DNA of 64,000 nucleotides from Gyrodactylus bullatarudis (Eukaryota; Platyhelminthes; Monogenea; Gyrodactylidea; Gyrodactylidae): positions 94,377-158,376 of the forward strand of contig SSNU01000148.1 in assembly GCA_012064415.1 (NCBI GenBank), read 5' to 3'. The translations under genes and the position numbers were made by a program. The first letter of the stretch is position 1; each line of letters opens with the position of its first letter. Positions 36,601 to 48,600 of the stretch are shown one piece after another. The notes under the pieces were generated by a model. That model worked only from the letters and a program-made list of their open reading frames with translations, was not told where the DNA came from and did not search any database.

Positions 36601-39600
36601 ATTCCATTAGTTCGAATAAGTTGTGGAAATTTAAGAAATTCTCTCAAAATATTCAATCTGACAAAAATTAGGCCGTTTTTCAAATTTCGAAAATGCCTCA
36701 TATTTCCACTTTTTTGACTTTTTATCAATTTCATAGAATTAAAGCAGTTAAATGCAGGTTTTCGAGACAAACATTCGAATTCAGTTGCAGCAATTCGTCA
36801 TTATCGTTGGAAATCGAAAAATTTGAATCCTTTCTTCCTCCACAGCTCAATTCGAATTCTTCGTTGGTCTCGAATATCTGCATCTAACTGCTTTAACCTT
36901 AGAACCGGAAATCGAAAAAATCGGATGCATGGTAACATGGGTTATTTTCAACCCATAACAAAATAATTCAATAAAAAAATTGATCTAAAGCAAAATTTAT
37001 TTGAGAGATTCCAAGCGTTTGTTACAAATAATAGAATAGTGATCTTTACAGGGAAATATCGTACATATTGAGCATTCTTTGTAGCCTTTACGATCCAATT
37101 CCATGGACATAAAGAGCATCGTTGACTTTTTTTGATCGATCGAATTTTCTTTGCTGGACTGTCATTTGTATCACTCACATAAGAATCATCCAAATTTCTC
37201 TTTTTCCCAGGAATTGGTGTCATAATAGATCCACATAGATCTTTTAGGAAATTTCTTCTAGAACCTTTATGGTTTTTCTTATAAAATGGAAACTTGATGC
37301 AATAAAGAACGTAAGCGTTATAGGCCCCAATATCTAGCATATTCCAGAATAGTGCCAATGGCCAACGCCTAGTGGCTCTTTTTGATGAATAATTAGATAT
37401 TACTTGATCCAATATATATATCAACATAAGCCATATAAAAAGGGAACGTATCCATATAAGATTCAAAGTTTGAATGGGTTATAAACAACCCATGTTTCGG
37501 TTCTAGGATTAAATCTTTGAAACTGATAAATATTTTGGGTTCAAAACTTGAAAAAGTGGAAATTTGGTGCATTTTCGAAATTCATACGACGGCCTAATTC
37601 TTTTGATTTCCACAACTTGTTGTCTTATTTCATTATTGAATTCGAAAAATAAATCTTTTGCTGTCTTCTCGAACAAGAATACAAATTTATTGTGGTGTTT
37701 GTGAAAAAAAGTAAATTTTCATCTTCATTTCAATTAGGTTTTTATGCTTTCCCGTTTATTTACACCTTTGTTGCAAATTTTTGAATAGAAATTTATTTAC
37801 ATTTTAATCTGATACAATAGAATAAAAATACAAATGTAATTAAGCTTAGTGTAAGTAGTTAGGTTAAATAAATCTCACACAAACAAAGATAACGTGGGTT
37901 GGACTAAACGGTTGAGTGCTTGCGAGCATAAGACTTGAGGTTCGATTCTCGGAGCAGGCGTAAGGCTTACTGACGATCCCTAATGATGGTGAAACTATAG
38001 TATAAGTTCTCGCTTGGTCTTCGAATGTGTGAAATTTATTGTAAGTTTCATTGAGTTAGTCATTTGAGGTTCAACTAGAGCTACTGTATCACAAATGTAA
38101 TGGTAAAGAGAAATAATCTCTAAAGTGGTCTCTATCTTCTATAGTTTTTGGTGAGAAAGGCGCATGTGGAGTTTACATTCGATAAGGGGGGACTGTCTCA
38201 AGTTTAAATCTAGCTTGCAGAGAGAGGATGTTGTAGCATTGAGAATCTATGATATTCCGTCTGGCCCATTGGATGAGTTGTAGAGAATAAGGGAACCTGA
38301 TAGTATAATAACTGATAGGGCGAATAAATTAATTTTTAGCTCTTTCTCATTGAAATCGCCTATAGGTTAATATCGTGAATAAAACTATCAGCTTATGAAG
38401 ATCTTTTTCATGAGAAGAAACGGTAAAATTCACGCTCTCAATAGAGGGTATTTGATGTAACTAGGAACTCTCGTGAGTTAGAAAAGAATATGAAGAATAT
38501 AACTCTGATTCAATTACGAATGAAAGCGAAAATCCATTCACGAAAAACACTCCTACATATCGTAGAGCTTTTTGAATTCTACTTATCAATGGTTAAGAAT
38601 TATTGTTATAAAGTTGGTTGATATGAAGCTGGGAATCTATGATTTTTACAAAAATCTCGATATTTTCATCAAGAACTCGAATTTGTTAAAGATTTTCTGG
38701 AATCCTACTCATGTTGCCTGCTTCTACCATTTGAAGAAAAAGATTCTGAAAAAAAATATTTTTATGAAAAATATCGTCATTTTTCGAACTCCCATTTGGC
38801 GCCCAAATCCCATTTTTTTGAACTTTGAACCGAAAATTTTTATTGATTTGAAAGTTGGAGGTTGATCAAAAGGGGTTTTTCAGGATCAAGATTACACTAG
38901 AAAGCTGACTAGCACCGTCAAATTACTGACAGTTACCCCAATTTTCGAGAGATTTTTAATTATCGAAATTTCATTGATTTTCAAGTAGTGAAAATGACCA
39001 AAAAACGAAATTACGCTCCCAAACGATAATAAGGTTAAGCATAAGATCAGATTCAGTTGAACTGATTTTCTTGTCTAATCTTGATTCTGAAAAACCTCTT
39101 TTGATAAACCTCCAACTTTCAAATTAATAAAAATTTTCGTTTCAAAGTTCGAAAAATGGGATTTTGGCGCTAAATGGGAGTTCGAAAATGACGGTATTTT
39201 TCATAAAAATATTTTTTTTCAGAATTATTTTCTTCAACGGGTGAAAGTGGGCAACGTGAGTAAGATTCCAAAAAATCTTTAAAAAAGTCGAATTCTTGAT
39301 GAAAATACCGAGATTTCTGTAAAAATCATAGATTCCCAACTTCATATCAATTAGCTTTAGATCAATATTGTTTTTCTTGTAAATAAAGTAAGAAAATATG
39401 ACAGTAATAAGGTATTACATAAAACCTTATAGTAAAACTAATTCACACGAAGATGAGAATTTACTATTTTTACAAAAAACTCAAAATTTTCTCCGGCTTC
39501 AAAGAAAAAAAATAATTTTTTTAATTCTTAAACGGAATAAGCTAATAAGATGAGGATATTCGAAAAAATTCAATCTGACCAAATGTACTAAATTTCGAAG

Positions 39601-42600
39601 CAGTTTAGTGATGATAATTGGGATCAACATTGGACGAACAATTCGAATTCGGTCCTAAATATCATCACTCAACTGCTTCGAATCATCGAAATCGATAAAA
39701 ATTTTGGGTTCAAAACTTGAAAAAGTGGAAATTTGGTGCATTTTCGAAATTTGAAAAACGGCCTAATTTTGGATTGAATTATTTTCTAATATCCACATCT
39801 TATTACCTCATTCCGTTTGAGTATTCAAAAAAAATTTTTTTTTCCTGTGAATCCGGAGAAAAATATCGAGTTTTTTGTAGAAGATAGTAAATTCTCATCT
39901 TCATGTCAATTAGGTTCATGTGGTCACTGGACTTATAAATTTACAATGTCCATATGAAATCTAACTTGATGAACATTGTCTTCTCACACCTAGATGTTAA
40001 AAATCAGTCAATTCCATAAGAGACTCAAATAATATGTGGTTATTATTACTAGGGCCTCGTTAACCACTAAATTATAAATTGTATAATTTATAAAACATTC
40101 TCTTTACCGTTGAATATGATGCTTCTCTACTAATACAACTTGTTTATTTCAAAAAAGATTCTGAAAATATCTCTATGAGTCTATCTTCTAATATTGTTGC
40201 TTGGATATGTATTGTTAATTTATATTTATTTTCATTTCTTTATAGACTTCTCAGAATGAATTTATATTTCGGCTTATATTATTTCGGCAGTTACAAGCTG
40301 ACTGTTTCCTCTTAAGGGAAGAGTAATGAATTTATATTTTAAAATGCTTGAATATTAGTGGATTAAAAAGATGATATGCATAAAATGAAAACTCTTTCGG
40401 TTTAATACTGAGTTGATATTTATGGTATTTAGCTTTCAGAAATATACCACTCTTGGATTAAATTATTTCAAGCAAAGATCTTAGGCTAAATAAACTGCTC
40501 AGATTTTGTGCATTGCCAAATGCAATGTTAATTATTCGATTTTGTTAGCTTTTTAAAGAAGAGTGGTACTCTAACCGGGATAGAGTCTGAAGAGACCCCT
40601 TTTATAGATTGTTCATATTAATTTAATAGAATTTAATTAATAGAATGTATGAAATGTACTAAATATTAAATTTAACAGGTTTCCCCATGCGATGGACGTG
40701 TTCTCAGCTGTGGAGAAATTTTTGAAGGCCACTTGGAGCAAGTCAAAGGCTTAAATTATACCTTGAACGGTCTCCTTGGGCCAAATACCTGGTCAATATT
40801 GCCAAATTGGCTTAGGGAACTAGTAGAAGAGCCAAATGAGCGACCTGATTTTATTTCAGTCTACAAGTAAGTCATTTAAATGACTCAGAATATCTAAAGT
40901 TTGATGATTATTGATGAGCAATTACGACATCGACCTCGATCCGTATGTCCGGCTCAGTGACCCACACTGTCAAATCTAACATCTTCGACTGGAATTGGCT
41001 GGATGTTTCTATTCTTAGCAGGGGGCTCTTCTGTAACTGATTCATTCAAACAGGGTCTTCCTCTCTTAATAGCCCTGGTCTTGGAACCTATAAGACCCAG
41101 TGCGAGTTCAATCAAAAATTTAATCAATTTATCAAAACCATTCAGAGAAATTAACTAATTGCCATAACTAACTGATATCCATTAAATTGAAAATTAAATT
41201 CTACGTTAATTGGTGTATGTGAAGCTAATAATAATATGAAAATGGAAATTTATAATTTTTACAAAATTTACATTTTTTGTCAAGAAATCGAATTTGATCA
41301 AGATATATTTTAGTCGAGACCCACATTTACGATATGCTGAAAAAAAATTGAAAAAATCAATTTCCAAGAGAATTATGGTATAATCCAAATCTTAAAGTCC
41401 ATTTTTCGAAATTTGAGTTGTAAAAGTCTGCCGATTTCAAGATGAGAGAGTGATCAAAAGTTGATTTCGAGAATCACGATTAGACAGGGAAATTAAATAT
41501 GGTGAATCAGATCTTGAGATGACTCCCTACAGGAAAATTGATGAAATTTTTATGATCCGGAAAATAACGAGTTCATCACAAATTTAATGGTGGTAAAAGC
41601 TTCTCTTGTCTAAAAATCAACTTTTAATGCCTCTCTTACTTTTAATTCAAAAAATTTATTGGGAATTCGCTGCTAACTCGAAATATTTACTTAAGACGTT
41701 TTTCAGTATATCGAGATTCACGATCTAGATTCCATTAAATCTTGATCAAATTCCATTTCTTTATGAAAAAGTTGATGATTTTGTAAAAACCATAAATCCC
41801 CATCTTCATATCTTGTAGGTACGGGAGAAAAGGGAAAATCAATTCAAGCAATGTTTATTTTTAAAAATTCATAAAATTTGGGTTTTTCAGATCAACACTT
41901 GGCTTTAAATAGATAACATTTTGGAATTTTATTGCGCTATCTAGCTACTTCAGAATAAAATAATACCTTAGAACCGAACATACCATTTTTCAAGTTTTCT
42001 AGATCTTAAAAAAATAATAATAATGAGGCTCTAGTTATTAATAATATGTTATCATTGATAACTTATCAATAATAACTTACTATTAATAACCCAAAAAATT
42101 TTTTGAAACTATTTCTATTATCTTTAGACTTGAAGAGGACGCAGAGAGTATATCAATCAAATCAAATGAAACCGATCTTCGTTTTAATGAGAGAGTCCAA
42201 CCAATATCATCGTCTCTGGAGGAAATACTACCCGATGAGAAGAATCAGCCTCTGGAGGAAATCGTTAGCTACACCAATTCTACGCCATCCTCATCCTCCA
42301 ATGATGCCATTGAAATGATCAATACGAAAAAGACCAAGAACGACGATAATAACAATTTCAACCCTGCTGAAGAAGATTTCGATGCTGAATATGAAAATTT
42401 TTCAACTGAAATGTAAGTCGAGCAATGAATTCATAGAAAGCTTAAACAGCTATTCTCGATGAATTTGGGAATTTATGATATTTTCAGGTCTCAAAATTTT
42501 CTGATGATTTTTTGGAAATTGGTTCAACAAACACACTTTCACCCATGTAAGAAAAAAAAATGTTTCGGATAAAATTGACACGATTTCAAATTCTTTTTTT

Positions 42601-45600
42601 TTCTTGCATAGGTGAAAGTGTGTTTTTTGAACCGATTTCCAAAAAATCTTCAGAAAATTTTGAGACCTGAAAATGAGATTTTTTGCAAAAATCACATATT
42701 CCCAAATTCATCGAGAATAGCTAGTTGGTAGAAGGATAAAGATTCTAAACAATATTTAAAAATAGGTGATCCGAACTTAGTACGCAGTGTTATCTAAAAT
42801 TGGAGAAGAAAGTTTTTTTTATTAGGAAACTCGAGAAACCATTTCAAGCTAACTATCGATATTCAGATAAACTTTTTTTAATACCGAAGAAATAAATAAT
42901 ATTGATATTGACCAATGATAAAAAAGCTTTTGTTTTTCTATCAAGAGTCTTGATTCAAGACGAAGAAAGGTTAAGAAATAGACAAATGAGAAGTTTACGT
43001 GTTAACATGTAAAAACGACGAGAATGAAGCCATCTGATCGGTTAGTCACTTTTTCGGTTCTGAGCCCAACTAAGGCCAAATCTATAAATTTTTTTCGCTA
43101 CTAACATGGTCCGTTGGGTGATCTATGACTAATTAAAATTTTATTTTTTTAATTTTAAATAGAAATTTTCATCAATTAGGTTACTTAACTTTCCTGTTAG
43201 GTCTTCTTTGAAGTTAGATCGTAGAGCGGAGGATCATCTGAAGAAGGATACTTAGACAAGGAGAATTTCTAATTCCTCCGTTTTATTTTATTTTGGATGG
43301 CCAAAATGATTTATTAAGACTCTATTTTGATATTCTCAAATTGAAAGTTGAACCTTAGAATAAATTAAACTCATAAAACTATCAAATGGCCATTGGCTCA
43401 TGCAACGATTGCATATAAAATACAAGTTAACCATATTCTCTTATTGCTCATATAAAACTGGTGGTCTATTTCAACTGTGGTACTTTTTGTAAATTTAGTA
43501 GCAGTATGTAGAAAAATCTCAACTTGATTCAAAATTCTCATTTTCTTATTGAGGATAATTTAATATTCTTTTCTTTTGATATGATACAATACAATTGAAC
43601 CTGAAAATGTTTCTTGTAGGGATAAAGTACACTTGAGACAACTCACTTTTGGTGATCAAGATGAAAGCGACGAATCTGACATTTACACAGTCAAAGATAA
43701 CGATCAACTAGAATTTGAAACAGTGGAGGAAGCGAATGATGAAAAAATTTACAACCAACAACTTTTAATTAAGAATCACATTTACAATCAAAGTCCAGTG
43801 GGTAGCCCCGGGACGTCATTATTCCATTGTGTCATCTACCTAGCCCCCGGGGACTATCACAAGTTTCACTCGCCAACTTATTGGAAAATTTTCATGAGAA
43901 GACATTTCCCTGGTAAGTTTACCGTTTTATTCCGTTTACTAATTAGTAGGGCAAAAAATATGCAATTTTTAAAATATTTGAATGACATTTTCGAAAAAAA
44001 TACATGTCGAAATATGTAGTTCATTTTTTTAGGTACTATTACTTCACAATAGTTTTAATGGATAAAATGAAAAATATTTCATTGGGAAAGTTCGCAAATG
44101 CTTGTTGCTTGACACCTATTTTAATGATTGACTCTGAGAACCAAATCAATAACTTTAAATTGTACCAATGAGAGAGAAGTATGAAAATTAAAATTTCATC
44201 CTATTCTAATTGTTTCTGTTCAATCTGTTCACTACATAAGACCTTGAAAACAAATGGAGATTCGTATCAAATTTATCTCAATCAGCCTACTTTGTTTGAG
44301 AAGGAATGAAAAAATTGTTGCTTAGTTCTATAATATGCATAAAATAGTGTCAAATTATGCACTCAGAATAAAAAATGTTATAAGCTTAAAAATATGTAAA
44401 ATATGCGGTCTAAAAATTAGAATTTTTAAAAACAGTTTACATAACTGCATTCGCATTGGATTTCTAAAAGGGGTATATAAAAATATGCAAAACATATTAT
44501 TTGTCGCCCTACTAATTAGTAATGAGTATAGTCATGAAATTACTATCATATTTCTCATGCCTATCTATTGATTATCACGATGGGGAATGATCCAAAATTT
44601 TAAAGTTGAACTTTTTCTTGATTCCTTTCTACCACCACGGCCCAATTTGAATTCTTTGTCTGACGCTGATCTCGAATATCTGCATTTAACTGCTTCAAAT
44701 CTTTTAAATCGATAAGAATTTTGAGCTCAAAAGTTAAAAAAGTGGAAATTTGGTACATTTCGGAAATTCAATAAACGGCCTAATTTTGGTCACATTGAAT
44801 TTTTTTTTAATTACCAGAACTTGTTGTTTTATTTCATTATGTCACCTAGCTAGGAAATTAACCACTTGCCAAGACTTTTTTCGTATAATTGAAACCAATC
44901 ATCTCCTATTTCAATGCTTCTTGTGCAAGTTTGTCTAATTTCTCTACGGCCTTATATAGATGGAATGAATGAGAAGATTTCATGAATTAGATAGTTTGAT
45001 GAAAGAATTCTCAACTGTCTTACTGATGGAGAGAAGCTGTCTGCATACCAACCAACAATAAATCAATCAGTTACATAGGCATTTATTGAAAAAAGACTAC
45101 ACAAACACTGGAGAACGAGAGTGGGGAGGGAGTCGTTGAAATCCACTTTTTTCTCTTTGAGTTATAAATCAAATTTGTAGATATTTATACTCCTTCCTAA
45201 TGTACATTAATTTTACTAACCTAAAACTGATTATTTTTTGTGGAAACATAAAATTTTATTGCGTCCAAAAACAGATATACAGAAGGAAAAAATTTGCGTT
45301 TTTTCTGGGTTTATTCCCTCGAAATAATCGAGTTAATCTCTTTTGATCCTAATTTAGAAAATGAGGAGAAAGCTAAAGGACTCAAAATTCATCTATGAAA
45401 GAATCTGATGGACATTTCCTTCTGACAAGGTTCTCATCTCTGGTCTTGATCGCTTTTGTTTGAGAAGATCTCGCCTCTCTCTGAAATATGTATTCGTTTC
45501 ATTTTCCTCTAATCCAGTTTAGATTCTAAATTTTGTCTCTTGGAATATGATCTAAAATCAATAATTTCCTATTTATGAACTAGACTTGATCACTCTTCAC

Positions 45601-48600
45601 ATCTCTTCCTTGCTCTGACTTATTTTCCATGAGATCACCCCATTTTTTATCCTGGATAAATCTAAAAATTTGTTTACTGACTAAATCTTTCATGTTTAGA
45701 ATCAAGTAGTGAAAGAATTTTTTGAATATATTTTGCCCGCAGGAACCCCTTGAAAAAAGAGACTAAAAATATCTGTATATTACGCACGTCTATATTAATA
45801 TTTTAAATGAAAATTAATGAAAAAATTACGTCCTCTAGTCAATCATAATGACCTATTGCAAGTTCTCCTTATTGGCTTCAAATTTAAACTTTAACTCGTT
45901 CAGAAATCTGCCGAACTAATAAAGTTGCTAAGGCTTGAAAAATGGGCACCGAAAGCTAATGTGTCAACAACAAAAAACCAGGATGTATCATCTTAATTTC
46001 TGTTTGTTTGAATTCACTTTTTGAAAGGATTATGATACTCAAAGATTAATATGCTAAAATCTAAAAATTATCTCAAGAATGCATGAAATCAAAAGTTACT
46101 TTTTTGGATAAAAATCTTATAATAGAAGAAAAATCCCTCCCCAAGCAAAGAACTGGTGTAAAAAAGTATTTTTTCTCTCTCTTGTAAACTTTTGTAATGA
46201 TAATTTTTGTCCTGCTTTTTTTACAGAGAAATTGCTAAAATCTCTTTTATAGTTACAAATGATTCTTTTTCCTTACTTATCACAGCATGACAGAAAATTT
46301 CATTTTGTCTATCTTTGGAAAATATTCTTTTTTCCTCTTCCTCTTCGACGGAAAAGAATATCAAGTTGAAATTGAAATCAATCGAAATAGAGGTAGAATT
46401 ATGCTACCTAATGGTCTTCCGGAATCATTTTCAAGTAATCTCCACATTCCCGGAGAATTTGTTCTTGACACCTCAGACCTTGGGTTTCAAATCTCTTCTA
46501 ATCTAAAAGGCATAATTAACAAGCGTCTCTACTGTATTAACTGGTTCTAATCTTCACCGCTAGTTAAACTCAAGGCTTATAAAAGCCTAGTTCTGCCTCA
46601 TTTTAACTATGTTTCACCTCTTACCCCAAGCATTACCTATAAAAGTGCTTTTGAGCTAGAACAAATTTAATATAGGTTCCTATAATCCATCTACCCTTGT
46701 CTCCATCCATATAATGATCTTAGAATATCATCTGGCTTTTAATACCACTGTGGGTCAGGAGGAGAGCTTTTGTAGTAAAATTTTTCCTTAAGTTTGTCTC
46801 TAATATAAATAAAGGCTACAATCTCAGGAATTCCTGTTATGAAGACAATTCCCTGGCTCCCCACTTAAACTTTTAGAAAAAAATTCTCCCTTAATGAATG
46901 TGACAATCTTAAGGATCTTAAATCTATAATTGCTCATATAAGATCTAAAATTGACTATTCATGGAATTTCAGTATTCGACTTTTCGACTGCTCCTGTAAC
47001 TTAAGTAGAAGACAAGGTCGAACTTTTATTTTAACTTTTCCAAAGCATACTTTGTGATAGCTTATTCTATAATAATGATTTCTTATTGAATTGATAAATG
47101 TATAATTTCAAAGAAAAAAATGGAATTTATTAAAGAGTTATCAAAAGTTTTACTCGATTAATTACTCCAATGGATCTATAATCGGGACCTTTGAAGAGTT
47201 TAGAAATTAGACATGGCAATTAATTTTGCTAAATCTGTTCAAATACTCAGATATCGTTTTGGAGTTGAATTTAGATTTCTTGATAATTACAAAAGGTCAA
47301 TCGAAAATGGTTTCCTTATAAGGAAATAATTATTTAATACTGAGACACTTCTTTTGACTACCTTTCCAATTTCAAATAAAATAAAATTTTGAGTTTAAAG
47401 CTCAAAAAAGGGTCAAATCGAAATTTGAAAAATGACCATATCATCTTCGACAAATTCGAATTCTTGATGTAAAAATCATAGATTCCCAACTTTATGTCAA
47501 TCAACTTTGGTTTGAGCATAGGGAATATTATGATTTTTCAATACATTTAGTTTCTCCAAGAAGCCTCATTAGCCATCATTCTCTGGCATTTCTTTCTATT
47601 CTCTTCAATACAATAAGAAAGCTATCTACATTTATAGCTATACCACCTAAGCGTTTCCCTCATAAAAAACATCAGCAACTACTAATTAGTTTAATTCTAG
47701 TTAAACAATCCCTGGTGAAAAAGAAACAATGGCATTATTTTTTGCATTGTTTCACATTTGTTCTCATTGTCTCAATGATCCTGGTTGCTTGGAAAATTAG
47801 AATCTTGAGTAATACTCAATGAAGTTGTTGGTATCAATCCATAGTGTACTCTAGGCTAGGGTGAAATTGTTTTTCTCCGAACAACTCACGAGAGGACTAA
47901 CTTTTCTGATAAATTTTAGAACTCGGATCATGTTTTCCATAATTCTAAAGCGTGAAAGTCATTCTTCATTATGTCATTGCCCAATTTTTGATAAAAAAAC
48001 GAAATTAACCATGAAACCCCTATTGATAACAACATTACTATTTTCGAAGATAAAAATTAAGAAACTCCTTAAATGACCAAGATATTCCGGATTTTAGTGA
48101 ATGCGTAGTAAAAATTCATTTAAAATTGAGCAGCGATTTGAAAATTTTTGGATTTTTAAAACCGAATGACATAATGGAGAATCATTTTCAACACATGCTT
48201 CAATACAAAATAATGCTTAGAATTGATAGTTCAATCAGAAAAGTTGGTCCTAATATGAGGTTAAAATTTCACCCCAGCCTAGTGTACTCTAATACAGACC
48301 AGTTTAAAAAACACAAATTTATTTCATCCATCTATTTCCCTAGGCACCCTATTCTCAGTCTCACCCAAAGTAACGAATTGGCATTCTGGTGTATTTTGTG
48401 CCAATGAAAGGGCCTCTTACATGGGTCGATGGAAGCATGGTTTCTTCGCTTTTGTGGCAGTTGGAGCTTTGAACGTTGGCAGCATCAAGGTAAATTTAAT
48501 CGAATTTCTATCTATCATTTTTAGAGGTAGATTTTACTTAATTTTCCAATGTTAAATTGGATCAGAATCTAATTCAGTTTCTTGAGATTATTCTAATGGT

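Larger units (their letters stand above)
34038..40678 (+). other. PISD intron 1 (6.6 kb), nest of repeats
   Basis: No exon seen. Contains in order a family C foldback fragment (34285-34544), an inverted-repeat MITE (34578-34774), a truncated piggyBac-type MITE (35581), a family C foldback split by a piggyBac remnant (36479-37740), a tRNA-like SINE head (37890), a full family B foldback (38610) and a full family C foldback (39438). Confidence 0.6.
43913..48343 (+). other. PISD intron 4 (4.4 kb)
   Basis: No exon seen. Holds a family C foldback fragment (about 44,570-44,840) with a ~150-bp stretch nearly identical to 58,795-58,945, a decayed LINE fragment (46,280-47,060), a family B scrap near 47,440-47,510 and an inverted-repeat element at 47851. 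Confidence 0.5.

Noticed and set aside
37895..37970. Candidate tRNA gene
   Set aside because: A and B boxes present but no acceptor stem or clean cloverleaf; a second copy with a different tail points to a SINE.
38572..39345. Similar proteins encoded on plus and minus strands ([18 protein letters not shown])
   Set aside because: They are the two arms of a family B palindrome read in opposite directions, not duplicated genes.
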